Shown here one piece after another: positions 1-11,075 of a DNA stretch of 64,000 nucleotides. Source of the stretch: Ascaphus truei (Eukaryota; Chordata; Amphibia; Anura; Ascaphidae); NCBI GenBank assembly GCA_036426205.1, contig CM071568.1, positions 48,466,533 through 48,530,532 on the forward strand, given 5' to 3'. The translations under genes were made by a program, and so were the position numbers. Under the pieces are notes generated by a model. The model was not told the DNA's origin, did no database searches, and worked only from the letters and a program-made list of their open reading frames with translations. Positions within the stretch are counted from its first letter, which is position 1; each line of letters starts with the position of its first letter.

Positions 1-89
1 TAAAATGTGTCTCAAACTTGGATTTTTAAAGTTGTCCTTTAAAAAAATTAAAATATATTCACATTATAGAGCAACAGTGTACGCATACT

Positions 90-3000
90 GTGTACGTGTA
101 TCTATGCTACTGTGTGGAGTGCACCAACTGGGAATGGTGTGGCCCTTTTCTGTTTGTTTGTAGTTGCTCAGGTTACCGTATATTTAGAAAGGACGGGGAA
201 GAAAGGAAGGAAGGAGGAGTTGCCCTTTGTGTGAAGAACAACAAAGGCTATTTCAATACAGGGTACAGGAGAATAGACTGGGTCACTTTGCGTAACCCTA
301 GTCATTGGTGAGAAGATTGTCTTTCGGACTGGGGTGGTCTACAGACCTGAATTGGGTAGGGTGATAAGAGGATATCACTAGGAAGGTTTCCATCTAATGG
401 GCAACTCTCAAACAATTGGTGAGAGAGCCAACTCACAATAAAGTGATCCTGGATTAATACCTACCAATTGGGACAGGGTATCAGATGTACTTGTAGGTCA
501 GAACTTGAGTTTCATGGATAATCAATCAGTGTGGTTTAGTATAAAGACAGAGGCGAACCACACAAAAACTTTTCAGATATGGGAGATTTCGGTTTTTTTT
601 TTCTTTCTTTTTATCAGGGTGTAGGTATTTGAGTAAAGTACAGAAAGTGCAGTGGGATTAAACAAAAAGATGAATACTAAAAGTAACAGACCTTTGTGTC
701 AGGCAGGTTAGTAAAAAATACAATCAAAAGAAAGCCGATGGGGTTCTCAAAGGAGATGGCAGGTGTTGAAAAACCTAAAGAGACAGCTTTTAGAAAATTT
801 AAGACTCAAAGGGAGAAGGATAGAGAACTGTGTATCAGGCTATACAGTAGAAGTCTAAGCCAATAATCAGATGTGCAAAGGCCCCAGCAGAAGAGAAAAT
901 CACTAATTCAGGGGGACAAACTCTTTTTTAGGTGTATATGTGAAAGGAGACAAACAAAGGACCAAGGTGAAAAAGTCATTGCAAATATTAAGACTGGGGT
1001 AGGAAACGTTATAGCGGAACCACCATTATTATTTTTGCTCGGTCTTCACAGCGGAAGGCAACGGAGGGGGACCACGGTTGGGTAGTAGGAATATTAATGA
1101 AGGGGTTTGACAAGTCCATTTACAGAGGAGAAAGTCCTACCAGAAGTGGAGGAGTCAATGGAGCTAAATGGGATAAATCCAAGGATATTAAAGGAGTTTA
1201 GGGGTGTGCTGGCAACACCCATTAAACATATCTATTTAACTAGTGACTATTAACAGGTATAATTCCAGATGACAGGAGAAGAACAAGCGTAGTCCCACTT
1301 GAGAGAAGTAGGGAAGAGGCAGGTAACTACAGGCCACTGAACTTAATGTTAGTAATCAGAAAATGAATGGGAATATCGCTGACAGATAGAATTGTTGACT
1401 ATCTAAAGTCCAACAACCTACAAGATCCCGCGCAGCATGGGTTTACTGTGCAGAGATCAGATTTTTTTATTGGGTGACCAATGTAATAGATCAGGATGCA
1501 GCTGTAGTTGTAGTTTACCTTTTAATAAGGACTTTGACACTTTCTCACAGACGATTGAGAAACACGTTGGAATGCTTATTATTAGATTCCAAGGTGGTGG
1601 AATGGATAAAACATTGGCTGAAGGGATAGGTGACAGAGTTGTGCTAAAGGGAGTACATTAAGTGGAGGGGAAGGTAACCAGTGGTGTACAATGACTATCT
1701 GTACTGGGACTGGTGCTTTTAATATTTTCAGAAAGATTATTTTCACATGAGGTACAGAAGGGAAGAAAGGGAGGGACACAATTTAATCCTGTTTGCATAC
1801 AGTACAGTTTTCAAAGGTGTTACCAATAGGGACTGGAAATTGTGTGGGTACAGCATCTGCAAAACATACATACAGTATATAGCAGGACCCATGCTTGTAT
1901 AACTCCCATTTAGGTGCCTGCGGTTGTGTACTATTCTGTACAGTGAGGGAGGGGGAGGCATAAGTACATATGAGGCATTTCGGTCATACAGTTTTAGCCA
2001 ATGCATGTCATGGTCTACAATATTTGGACCGGGAGGGTGTAAGCCGGTTCAAACACCTCATCAAACGTGTTTATATGGGCTTTGTCTCTTGACTGATGTT
2101 CCGTCTCAGAACAGGAATGTCACAACCCGTGAGGTCTACTGTACTGGGGGGAGGGGAGAGCAAAGGAGAGAGGGGGGGTGTGCATACTTGGTGCATATAT
2201 ACCTTGATGGCTAACGGCTAAAATGGCCCCTCCTTAGGTTCCCACAATTGTGTCCCTCTTTATATCTTTGGGAAGGGGACACTCGGGTGGGTGAAACATA
2301 ATGTTTAGTCATGTTCTGAAATGTTCACGGTGGGATACTAGACACTGGTAAATCCCACTTATGTGATTTCTGAATGGCGATGTTGCCTTACTGTGCTGGT
2401 GGAGCATAACTCCCAACTGGAGACTTACTTATGAGTGACTCCCTTCGCTAATGCCATGTTCCTGTCCATTGGTGGGGTGATTGAACAGCCGGATCAAGGG
2501 GTCCTAAATTCTTGTGAAGTTCTGGCAACTATCTGACAGGAACCCTGTAAGCGTCTTCATTGTCATTACGTGCCCTATTTTATTTTTGATTGTGTCTACA
2601 TGTGGTCCTTAAGTTGCCTCCAGTGTGCCGCCACACATGAGCAAGCCGCTGTAAAGATGTTTCACCATCGTACATGCTCGGTAAGGGAGATTATGGATCG
2701 GCTTGTTAAGAAGTGCCACCCAATGATCAGGGCGCACTGTGATTCCCAATACTGCTGTGATAAGCTCAACCACATCTTCACCACTTCGGAGCAAAAATAA
2801 TTTGGAGGAGAACGTACTGTATGCCTTTTAGCAGATGACTCAAAGATTGGAGTGAATGGTCAAGTTTGGCAACTACAATTTAATGCCAAAAGTGCAAAAT
2901 AATGGCAGAATACAGGATTCGTGGCACTATAATGTATAGAGGAAATTGACCTTGGAGTCATAATGTCAGTCCGACTTGAAAGTAGGCGAGCAATATAAAA

Positions 3001-3600
3001 AAGTAATACGGAAAAGCCAGCAGAATGTTAGGTTGTAGAGGTATTGGCAGCAGAAAGAACGGGGTGATCATTGGTGCGACCTCGCATAAAATACTGTGTT
3101 CAATTTTGGAGACCATATCGCCGTAAACACTGTAGATAAATAGGAGATTGTGCAAAAAAAGGGCTGCTAAGATGGTGCATGACAAGACTGATCAGGGCCT
3201 TAATATGTACAGCATAGAATCTAAACGGGAGAGGGAGGGTATGTTAGAAACTTGTAAATATTTTAAGGTATTCAACAAAGTACAGGAGGGAAGCATAATC
3301 CAAAGAAACAGGAGTGCTAGAATAAGGGCCATTCCCTAAAGTTGGAGGATGGGAGGCCAAGGGGTAATGTGAGGAAGTACTTCACGGAAAGGGCGATAGA
3401 GTTGTAGAATAGCCTCCGAACAGATGTCATAGCAGCTAATACAGTATGGAAATTCAAACATGCTCGGGTTATGCATAAGGCTATCCTAAATACGAAAGAA
3501 AGCCAAGGATTATATAGGGTCTGAGGGTTTTACAGCAGGTAGGAAATTGGACAGACAAAGTGAGCCAAGTGATTCTTATCTGCCATCAAATTCTATGTTT
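90..3600 (+). mobile_element. Decayed CR1/L2-like LINE, plus orientation
   Basis: This is a fragmentary non-LTR retrotransposon in the MTERF3 intron. Pieces of its protein can be read in shifting plus frames. Near 190-250 is an endonuclease-like stretch with GGVALCVKN. Near 1310-1345 is the reverse transcriptase block with NYRPLNLM. Near 1420-1450 is DPAQHGFT, near 1528 DFDTFSQ, and near 2830 a FADDSKIG-like block that corresponds to the xADD active-site region. At 2930-3600 is the typical 3' region with CR1/L2-type tail wording. Stops and frameshifts break every frame, so it cannot be active. Family assignment rests on remembered motif order; CR1 versus L2 is not resolved. Confidence 0.75.
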
Positions 3601-4373
3601 CTAACTGTTTACTGACATAGAAGGGATATAGAGAGGCTGAATTTTTCTGAGAGTCAATTCTCTTTCTTTTAGTCCTTCCATACCAGTACATCTTTTTCTC
3701 TCCCTATGGAATCTTTTGTTTGTTTTCCTTATGTTTTCATTGCTTGATTAGACCGATAACTGCTTGGAGGAAGAGAGCAGGGAGCTTTATAGGGAATGAT
3801 GAAGCCTGATTTTATTGACCTACCCACAGCTTGACAGGGCTTAAACCCCCATTCGTTTGTACTGGCACGGAGGGCCTCTCTCCACCTCTCCACCTGGCCC
3901 TTGGTACTGCCAGCCTGCTACATGACTGAAAACCTAAGATTCTAGCAATTTTACGGCTCTGGTTTGCTCCAGTAACCATGGGGCTAGTGACCACACCACA
4001 TGGTTCTTACCACTTGATCTGACTATATTTATATATGAGACACAGAGAGATGGATATATGCAGAATTAGCACCCATTATTACTTGTGTGGTATCTCTTTA
4101 GCCATTGTTTTTATTAGCACTACTGTAAAATAATTCACCAGCGTTAACACAAGACAACGCATTGTGTAAACTGGTGCAATAACATTAGCTACATCTGCGT
4201 GTGATGTCTAAGATTATGCAACTTGTAATATCTGAAGATTTTTATTGTGCTCCACAATAAACAGGATTTGTCACTTTTTACCAACCAAAGCACTGTGCCC
4301 AGTTTATGTTGAAGACTTGCTTTTCATTATAGTGTTGCTTTGAATCAAAGTTGAGCATATATTTTTATTACAG
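3601..4373 (+). other. MTERF3: MTERF3 intron sequence
   Basis: This AT-rich stretch lies between the LINE relic and the first MTERF3 exon in the window. It ends in a pyrimidine-rich tract and CAG acceptor at 4371-4373. No repeat family or exon was recognised. Earlier MTERF3 exons are not visible and presumably lie to the left of the window. Confidence 0.6.
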
Positions 4374-4445
4374 ACCAAAGACCTGGTTATTCGTCTGCCA
4401 AGGATGCTAACTAGAAGCCTTGAGCCTATAAAGGAAATTCTGAAG
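4374..4445 (+). CDS. MTERF3: MTERF3 internal coding exon (24 codons)
   Basis: The exon begins after an AG acceptor and ends before a GTAGG donor. It is phase 0 on both sides and encodes TKDLVIRLPRMLTRS followed by LEPIKEILK. This matches one MTERF repeat of mitochondrial transcription termination factor 3 as I remember the human protein (TRDLVVRLPRLLTGS). MTERF3 works in the mitochondrial matrix. It is known as a negative regulator of mtDNA transcription and a factor in mitoribosome assembly. Its fold is a superhelix of short helical MTERF repeats with the LPxLL-type motif seen here. Identity is firm because the next two exons continue the same protein in frame. Confidence 0.93.
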
Positions 4446-5064
4446 GTAGGTGTGCGCAGAGAGTCTACTAAATACACTCATTCATTAAATCTGAACGTTT
4501 TATCATGTAATGACTAACTACATGCCAGGTGAGCCGTTTTATAGGGCTTGGCATTCATTTTGGTGCAAGTAGCCAGAGATGGGTAATTCATGAGCCTTAG
4601 TGCGATATGCTTTATGTATGAAGCATGATACATAAGTATTATTTATAATACACTGTGCATTGACTGTATTATGGTATTCATGTATGATGGTATTCATATA
4701 TCATACTGTATGATGTATGAATAAAATAGGTTGTTGCTGTAATTGTGTAATTTAGTTGTCGGTAAAATATCTATTTGCAAAGAAAAACAAAACAAAAAAC
4801 GATCAAGTTCAATATTCAAGATATTTACAAAAATACATGAGCTTGTATCGCATACCACAATGACAGTTACAGGCACTCGCAATTAAATTGGAAAGTTGTA
4901 TAATTCTATACAATTCAAGAGATCTGTAGATATATAGAGATAGATATATACACACACACACACACAACTTTAAGTTATGGTGGGTAAAAAAAAGTGACAA
5001 AAACCGTCCACAGTAAAGCATATAGAAAATGGAAATATTACTGTATGCTCATCTGCATGTCTTA

Positions 5065-5407
5065 GGCCTGGGACATGGTGCAGGGAGGAGCGCTGACGCT
5101 CATGCTCTCCTGCTCAAGCAGGAGATTTTTCTTGTCCCTGCATGAGCGCCAGCGAGCGCGCTTGTGCGCTGGGCGGGAGGCGGAGTGGGATGCGGGGCTA
5201 GCGCGTCACGGCGCCGACGTCACGGACTGCCATTGGCTTCTGGCAGTCACGTGACCGGCCCTGCGCTTCCCTCAGCGGGAAATCTAAAATTGGTCTGTCG
5301 GCTGAAATTCCACACGCCTGTGGAAGCGCTATCTAAAGCCGGGCTGATAGGGATAATGTTTCCCCTCAGCGCGGCTCAGCACAGTCTTTTTGACCATGTC
5401 CGAGACC
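5065..5407. mobile_element. PIF/Harbinger-like MITE, 343 bp, TTA target duplication
   Basis: The ends are inverted: GGCCTGGGACATGG on the left, and CCATGTCCGAGACC on the right, whose complement is GGTCTCGGACATGG. Both sides are flanked by TTA (5062-5064 and 5408-5410), the target duplication typical of PIF/Harbinger elements. The interior is GC-rich with no transposase. It is inserted inside the repeat at 4976-5715. Confidence 0.8.
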
Positions 5408-5602
5408 TTAGACTGGTCTTAGACCCTGCCTTTCCCCATTATCGCCCATCACACAGCGCTTCCACCGCAGCTAGGGATTCTGGGAAATGACATGCAAATG
5501 AGCACACAGTGCTACCTTTTGCTTCAAAACTATATAACATGATCCCCTATAAGCTTATGCTTGCAGCATTTCACAGCTTTTGAGCACAGCCTGGGTTAAG
5601 AT

Positions 5603-5685
5603 GCATAGCAAATAAACCCACCCACAGACAGCCGTTTCGACCTTAATGGGTCTCATCAGTGTGGGGTTAGTTATACTGGCTATGC
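5603..5685 (-). ncRNA. Hammerhead ribozyme motif (type I, short stem III)
   Basis: The minus strand contains every conserved hammerhead element in order. Stem I has CCCACA pairing with TGTGGG, extended by GCATAGC pairing with GCTATGC. The core is CTGATGA. Stem II is GACC/GGTC with loop CATTAA, followed by GAAA. A 2 bp stem III (A-U, C-G) has loop GGCT. The cleavage triplet GTC lies directly before the 3' strand of stem I. Position 10.1-11.1 is the expected G-C. Hammerheads of this kind are known from Penelope-like elements and retrozymes, including in amphibians. Such short stem III forms often work best as dimers or with tertiary contacts. Transcription of this strand is not shown. Confidence 0.85.
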
Positions 5686-5857
5686 AAAATGAAGCAATGA
5701 GGATGGGTTTTACCATACTTAGTTAAGTTATTAGCAAGCTTATTTTATGCATATATTATTATTATACAGTCCACAATAGATATTTATATTGAACTTTTGT
5801 CTCCATTAGTGCTGTGTAAAATGATGATTTGTGTAACAAATTGGAAAAGATTAAGCT

Positions 5858-5859
<2 letters not shown>

Positions 5860-5892
<33 letters not shown>
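5860..5892 (+). repeat. Poly(T) tract beside the MTERF3 splice acceptor
   Basis: A run of about 33 T leads directly into the TACCAG acceptor of the next MTERF3 exon. It serves as an exceptionally long polypyrimidine tract and is likely length-polymorphic. Confidence 0.85.
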
Positions 5893-5894
<2 letters not shown>

Positions 5895-5896
5895 AG

Positions 5897-6058
5897 GTGT
5901 GCCAAATTGAACTGGGATTTCGGGAAAATGAAATACAGCACATTGTAATAAAAGTTCCCAAAATGCTAACTGCAAGCAAAAAGAAACTGACAGAAACATT
6001 TAATTATGTGCACAATGAAATAGGAATTCCCCACCATCTTATTGTTAAGTTCCCACAG
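5897..6058 (+). CDS. MTERF3: MTERF3 internal coding exon (54 codons)
   Basis: A phase 0 exon of 162 bases lies between a CAG acceptor and a GTATTG donor. It encodes about two MTERF repeats. Recognisable pieces are [33 protein letters not shown] and [12 protein letters not shown]. They line up without gaps with the remembered human MTERF3 segment ([44 protein letters not shown]). The reading frame is intact. The exon joins the upstream exon at LK|VCQ and the last exon at PQ|IFN without changing frame. Confidence 0.96.
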
Positions 6059-7091
6059 GTATTGTACACTTTTATTAATACTTTATTTCTGAAAGCTTTC
6101 ATTTCTAGCAGAATACAGCATTCCTTCCACCTCTCCCCAAAAATGGATGTACTGTGATTACAAGTCTTACAGGCTAAAACAATATCTGCTTAAGAAAACC
6201 AAGATCTAGGAAATGCTATTGAGTCTCTTAGTGCTGTCTTGTTTTTTTGCAAACAGCTGAAGATTGAACCTTGCCATAAGCATGGCTTGTCCTGTTAGTA
6301 CTGGGTTAGACCGCTGCAGGGATTGGTAGAAGATTGCATTAACATGAGGGACATGGAGATACATATTATTCAATGTAGCTCGTTCAGGTAGGTTAAATAA
6401 TCTCCTTGGAAAATAGTTTAAAAAAAAAAGATTGTAGATTCACCGAAGAAGAAAATGCCCTTAGACCAGCAATGTATGCATCAGCCTTACTGCCTCCTAT
6501 GTAATGCAACCTCAACAGTTGTATCCTCTTGGGAATATTTTAGCCACAACAGTTTTGTTATTTTGCGCCCTCAAGTTTTGAAGACGCTGGGGATGGCTAG
6601 GTACGTGTTGACCTGTATTCTCATCACTGCTATGAGATGGGCATTCTGTTTGGGTAATATACAGATATAAATGCTAATTGCCAGATCGCAGTGATCTGAC
6701 GGAGGCATTCTGCAGCAATTGCAGTTCCTTAAGGATATTCAATCATTCTATGTAATGAGAACACACTTTCCAAAGGCTGCAGTAAGGTACGGTGTACAGT
6801 CGATACTATCTGTATGGTATCCGAGCAGGGAGCTGTGTGTGCAGTTGGAGAGAGAGGTTTCATTTGGGAAAGGTAGAGATACGAGAACTGAAAAAGACTA
6901 GAAAAAAAATAATAGATTGACAAAGTATGAGAGAGATTGTGCCTAACATGGAATTAGTAAATGGAAAAAAAACTAGATGGACATAGAAAAAAAGTCTATT
7001 AAAATAGTTGGATGGTGAGGGTGAGAAGGAGAAATAGATTTACAGTGATGTACGTGGACTATCGAATTGATGATGCTTTGTTTCTCTCTAG
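6059..7091 (+). other. MTERF3: MTERF3 last intron
   Basis: The intron runs from a GTATTG donor to a CTCTAG acceptor and is AT-rich. I recognise no repeat family or further exon in it. The open frames at 6455-6901 have no recognisable protein sequence and are treated as chance. Confidence 0.7.
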
Positions 7092-7286
7092 ATTTTCAAT
7101 ACAAAGCTGTTGAGACTTAAGGAAAGACACGCGTTTCTTACATTTTTGGGAAGAGCAACGTATGACCCAACACAGCCCAACTACGTCTCCCTTGACAAAT
7201 TATCATCCCTGCCCGATGAAGCGTTTTGTGTGGAAGTTGCCAAGGCGTCTGTACAAGAGTTTGAACAGTTCCTAAAAACGCTTTAA
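7092..7286 (+). CDS. MTERF3: MTERF3 final coding exon and stop
   Basis: This exon encodes the C-terminal 64 residues of MTERF3 and a TAA stop. Pieces such as [33 protein letters not shown] and [16 protein letters not shown] closely match the remembered human C-terminus (KERHLFLTYLGRAQYDP, SVQDFEKFLKTL). Together the three exons give 142 residues, about one third of a protein that is near 417 residues in human. No truncation or frameshift is seen. A poly(A) signal follows 40 bases after the stop, so this is the true gene end. Confidence 0.96.
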   Translation: MFNTKLLRLKERHAFLTFLGRATYDPTQPNYVSLDKLSSLPDEAFCVEVAKASVQEFEQFLKTL

Positions 7287-7325
7287 ACTAAGAACATGTA
7301 AAATGCATGTGCCATAATGTGATTA

Positions 7326-7331
7326 AATAAA
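7326..7331 (+). terminator. MTERF3: Polyadenylation signal of MTERF3
   Basis: AATAAA lies 40 bases after the MTERF3 stop codon, followed by T-rich sequence. It gives a very short 3' UTR. Confidence 0.8.
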
Positions 7332-7463
7332 TCTGGATTTTACTGTTGTTAAATTGAACATCTCGCTTATTTGGTATGCTTCATATACTTCCAATTAAGT
7401 GGGGGAGGGGTACTACTTCTAACTCTAAAAAGCTCATTCTCTTGATCACCATATAGTCTAGAT

Positions 7464-7620
7464 CAGGGGCAGCCAACTCCAGTCCTCAAGAGCTACCAAC
7501 AGGTCAGGTTTTTATGAAATCACTGCTTCAGCACTCTACTGAGCCACCAGTGCTGAAGCAGGGATATCCTGAAAACCTGACCTGTTGGTAGCTCTTGAGG
7601 ACTGAAGTTGGCTGTCCCTG
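7464..7620. mobile_element. Palindromic hAT-type MITE, 157 bp
   Basis: The two halves are near-perfect inverted repeats (CAGGGGCAGCCAACT at the left, GTTGGCTGTCCCTG at the right). The flanks are an 8 bp duplication, GTCTAGAT at 7456-7463 and GTCTATAT at 7621-7628. An 8 bp duplication and CAGGG/CCCTG ends are the hAT signature. The RNA or single strand would fold into one long hairpin. Confidence 0.88.
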
Positions 7621-7628
7621 GTCTATAT

Positions 7629-8080
7629 CGGGGCTGGCAAGCCTGTGCCCCACGACAGCATTTGGAATGGAGCAAAAAAGGAAAGTCAACTGAAAAATCG
7701 ATTTTAAAGGAACAGTTCAAAATCCTTCAAATTAAAAAAACGTGACAGGAAATTTATGAATATTAACATAAATTTTGAAAATGAACACAAATTTAAGTTA
7801 TTCCCCAAATTTGTTCTGTGAGCACACGTTCTCGGCAATGAGCTTTGTATTAATGTTTTTATTATCCTTGTTTACTTTTGGTGCTACTTAGTTAGGGACT
7901 AGCTATTAATTAAAACCGGGGGCAGTAGGAGTGTGGCCCGCCAAAAAAAGTGTGTGCCCATTTATTGGCACACCTGAGAAAAAGGTTAAAGCTCTACTTT
8001 TTCCCTCTTTTCTGCTCCATAAACTTAAATTGCACTGAGCATATTCTGTAAATGCTGCATTAGAAAAACTGTTCCTCTAA
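7629..8080. other. Intergenic sequence, nothing recognised
   Basis: AT-rich sequence between two MITEs. No gene or repeat family was recognised. Confidence 0.5.
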
Positions 8081-8406
8081 GGCTGCGTCCATACAGTGGC
8101 AGACCGCGCGGACGCTGACCGATCAGACTGCCTAAAGGCAGTGATCGCATCTACACAGCGTGCGGGTGCGTGCGCACGGAAGCGGGAGGGGACGCGCGAT
8201 GCGCATGAAATCAGTCAAAACTGATTTCTTGCGCGATAGGGCAGTCACGTGAGCGGTTCGCCCTATGAGGGTGAACCAGCTCTGTGACGTCACTGGCACG
8301 CCCATAGACACGCCCCCGGACGGCGCGCGTACTAAGGCCAGGGAAAGCACCCGCTTTCCCTCAGCCTCCGCGCGCCTCCGCACTGCTGCAGTGTGTGGAC
8401 GCAGCC
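8081..8406. mobile_element. PIF/Harbinger-like MITE, about 326 bp
   Basis: The left end GGCTGCGTCCATACAGTG is the inverted copy of the right end CAGTGTGTGGACGCAGCC. It is flanked by TAA on the left and TTA on the right, which fits a TWA target site with one later change. The interior is GC-rich, rich in CpG, and non-coding. Confidence 0.8.
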
Positions 8407-8869
8407 TTAAACACTTGATTTGTGAACAACCTAAAGATTGAAAGTGCTTTTGGTTTGCAGAAGATACATTTCAAAAGATATTGGAAGCAGGAAAAAACCT
8501 TTCCCGTTTTCTGTTTTAAGCCTTTGCAGAAATGTTTTTTTTTTTTATAGGATTGGGGTTTTTTTTGAGTACGAATGTAGCACACACAAAAAGAAAATTA
8601 AATAAATCATGAAGGCAAAAGGCCAACATTTCTAAAAAATAAATAAACTACAAAAAAGTTTGAAAGTTACACGTTCAAGGAGGTGTTGCCTTTTGTTGCT
8701 AATTGCATCACCTGAGTAGGAAGGCAGTGATTCTGAAAGGGTTAGCAGCTACGATTTAGCAGCAATTGAGCACTTCAGTATTAGGTGATACCTTTTTTAT
8801 TTGGACTAACAATTTATGCCATAGGGCAAGCTTTCGAGAGTTCTCCTCTCTTTGTCGGGTCAGCAATAC

Positions 8870-9126
8870 CGGTTTACAAAGAAATCTATTGCTAAAACAG
8901 AGGTTTGGAAAGCAGGAAAAAAAAAACTCTACAAATATTACAGATACATTGATGATGACCTGTTTATAATATGGACAGAGGGTGAAGGAAACCTAAAACA
9001 ATTCCACGAGTCCCTGAATTCATTCCATTCATCAATTAAACTCAAAAATGGATTATTCGGCAAACCTAGTAAACTTTCTAGATACAGACAAGCCAACGAG
9101 TATTCTAAAACTTGCCTTAAACTAGC
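8870..9126 (+). pseudogene. PLE reverse transcriptase fragment
   Basis: The translated plus strand reads YKYYRYIDDDLFIIWTEGEG, followed by LKQFHESLNSFHSSIKL. YIDD is the RT catalytic motif, and the IIWTEGE and LNSFHSSIKL context is that of Penelope RTs. Only this short segment survives before a MITE interrupts it at 9127. Confidence 0.8.
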
Positions 9127-9310
9127 CAGGTATATGCTGGGTACATTTCAGTGACATTTCTGCAGAGGCTAATGGCCCATCGGATTTACACAGCGGAGGT
9201 CCCTGGCAGTCCCATTCAGTTTGAAAGGGACTGCCTGGGACCCCCGCTGTTAATCCGATGGGCCATTAGTCTCTGCAGAAATTTCACTGAAATGTTGCAG
9301 CATGTACCTG
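9127..9310. mobile_element. Fold-back MITE inserted in the PLE
   Basis: A 184 bp inverted repeat begins CAGGTATATGCTGGGTACAT and ends ATGTTGCAGCATGTACCTG. The inner palindrome has GCCCATCGG and CCGATGGGC. It interrupts the RT frame. No clear target duplication was found, so the superfamily is uncertain; the CAGG/CCTG ends suggest hAT. Confidence 0.7.
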
Positions 9311-9857
9311 GGTCTTTTTGGTAATTGCCACTGATTTTTGTTTTAGAATAACCGTCGGCACTACAGTACAACAGTAACACTGAACAATGGCAAACTACAC
9401 ACATCTGTATAAAAGAAACCAACAGACAGATGCAGTTACCTCCACAACTCCAGCTTCTATCCCACTCATACAAAACAAGGTATCATACACAGCCAGGCTA
9501 TAAGATGCCACCGCATATGCTCTGACACTGAACACAGAAACAGACATCTCACAACCTAAACAGAAGGGATACAAGCCAAAGAATATTGCCAGAACTATTA
9601 CATATGCACTAAAAGCCCCACGGGAACACCTGCTACAATACAGACAGAAAAAACCTACCACACGCATACCACTAGTGACCACATACAACCCTACCCTAGA
9701 GGGTATACGAAAAATAATCAAAGATCTGCAACCCATGCTGACAGAGGATGCGACATTAAAATAAATCTTTCCCAAACCTCCCATTCTTGCATTCCGGCAA
9801 CCACCAAACCTCAAGCAGAAATTAGTCAGCAAAAAACTTCACAACGATTTTAAAGAC

Positions 9858-10175
9858 ATGGATAATGGCACAAAACCGTGCAGCAACAAACGCTGCAAAC
9901 TCTGCAAACATATTTGTCAAGATCCCACAGCCAATCACAACCATAGAACATTCAATGTTAAAGGATCATACAGCTGCACATCCAGGAATATAGTGTATAT
10001 GATTCAATGCAACAAATTTGACCAAGGTTGCTACATTGGGGAAACCAGCCAAAAACTACAAGGAAGAATGAATATGCACAGACACTCTATACTCCATCAC
10101 GAAGAAGGAAGATACTGCTCACCTGTGGGACATCACTTCTCACAACCAGATCATTCCATAAATGATCTAAAAATC
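9858..10175 (+). pseudogene. PLE GIY-YIG endonuclease domain
   Basis: The frame starts with a cysteine cluster (CSNKRCKLCKHIC), then NIVYMIQCN. GCYIGETSQKLQGRMNMHRH matches the GIY-YIG signature with the catalytic arginine and the RMNxHR block, and VGHHFSQPDHSINDLKI follows. This is the C-terminal nuclease domain of Neptune-type Penelope elements, which nicks target DNA. It is open for 106 codons, but it is detached from a working RT and therefore a relic. Confidence 0.85.
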
Positions 10176-10893
10176 TAAATCCTCAATGGAATATTTAAAA
10201 GCACCCAAGAACGGAAAACATTTGAACTCAGAATGATAAGACTCATTGACACCAGAACCAAAGGACTTAATGCTGACATGGTTTTTTTCACACCCTATCA
10301 AAATTGTTTGTAGTTATCCTGCTTGCCGCTATTGTTATCCACACTTTCTCTTCCCCCCAAACCCCCCAGCATCCCTCCCCCTCCCCACCTTTCTTTGTCA
10401 CCATCCCCAGGCTATAAGATGCCACCGCATATGCTCTGACACTGAAGACAGAAACAGACATCTCACAACCCAGACAGAAGGGATACAAGCCAGAGACTAT
10501 TGCCAGAACTATTACATATGCACTAAAAGCCCCACGAGAACACCTGCTACAATACAGACAGAACAAACCTACCACACGCATACCACCAGTGGCCACATAC
10601 AACCCTACCCTAGGGTGAATACAAAAATTAATCAAAGATCTGCAATCCATGCTGGCAGAGGTTGCGACATTAAAAGAAATCTTCCCCAAACCTTCCATTC
10701 TTGTGTTCCAGCAACCACCAAACCTCAAACACAAAAAAGTCAACAGAAAACTTCATAACGAACTTAAAGACACTGGTAATGGCACAAAACCGTGCAAACT
10801 CTGCAAACATATATGCCAAGATCCCACAGCCAGTCACAACCATGAAAACACTCAATGTTAAAGATAATACAGCTGCACTCCAGGAATATGAGT

Positions 10894-10895
10894 AT

Positions 10896-10927
<32 letters not shown>

Positions 10928-10970
10928 GATATATATATTATATATATATATAATATATATATATATATAA
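10894..10970. repeat. (AT)n microsatellite
   Basis: Alternating AT with occasional AA or TT breaks, inside the second PLE copy. Confidence 0.9.
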
Positions 10971-11075
10971 ATTCAATGTAACAAAGTGACCAAGGATGCT
11001 AATTGGGGAGGAGGAAAAGGAACAACAGCCCCAAAAAGCTTCTAGGCAGAATGAATATGCACAGACACTGTATAC

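Larger units (their letters stand above)
4976..5715 (+). repeat. Interspersed repeat with terminal-inverted-repeat start, 3' truncated (copy 1), hosting a MITE
   Basis: The start (TATGGTGGGTAAAAAAA) and the inner part (TTATGCTTGCAGCATTTCAC) are shared with the copy at 13716-14430. That copy has about 75 bp inverted termini; the right terminus is missing here. The copy sits in an MTERF3 intron, is interrupted by a MITE at 5065-5407, and carries a minus-strand hammerhead motif at 5603-5685. No coding capacity is seen. The family name is unknown to me. The inverted ends suggest a non-autonomous DNA element or a Penelope-type unit with inverted termini. Confidence 0.75.
8770..10380 (+). mobile_element. 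Penelope-like element (Neptune-type), left copy, lacking right end
   Basis: A PLE terminal region (TTTATTTGGACTAACAATTT, then AAGCTTTCGAGAGTT) is followed by reverse transcriptase and GIY-YIG endonuclease remnants on the plus strand. PLEs are retroelements that combine a telomerase-related RT with a GIY-YIG nuclease. The copy is broken by stops and by a fold-back MITE at 9127-9310. It is followed immediately by a second partial copy, a tandem arrangement common for this class. Confidence 0.8.

Noticed and set aside
8830..8880. Hammerhead at the left PLE terminus
   Set aside because: CTGACCCGA interrupts the core, and no stem I partner is present. Only the GAAA and one stem resemble the ribozyme.
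9395..10743. Minus-strand open frames of 145 and 151 codons with similar sequence
   Set aside because: They are antisense shadows of the two tandem PLE copies, which explains their similarity.
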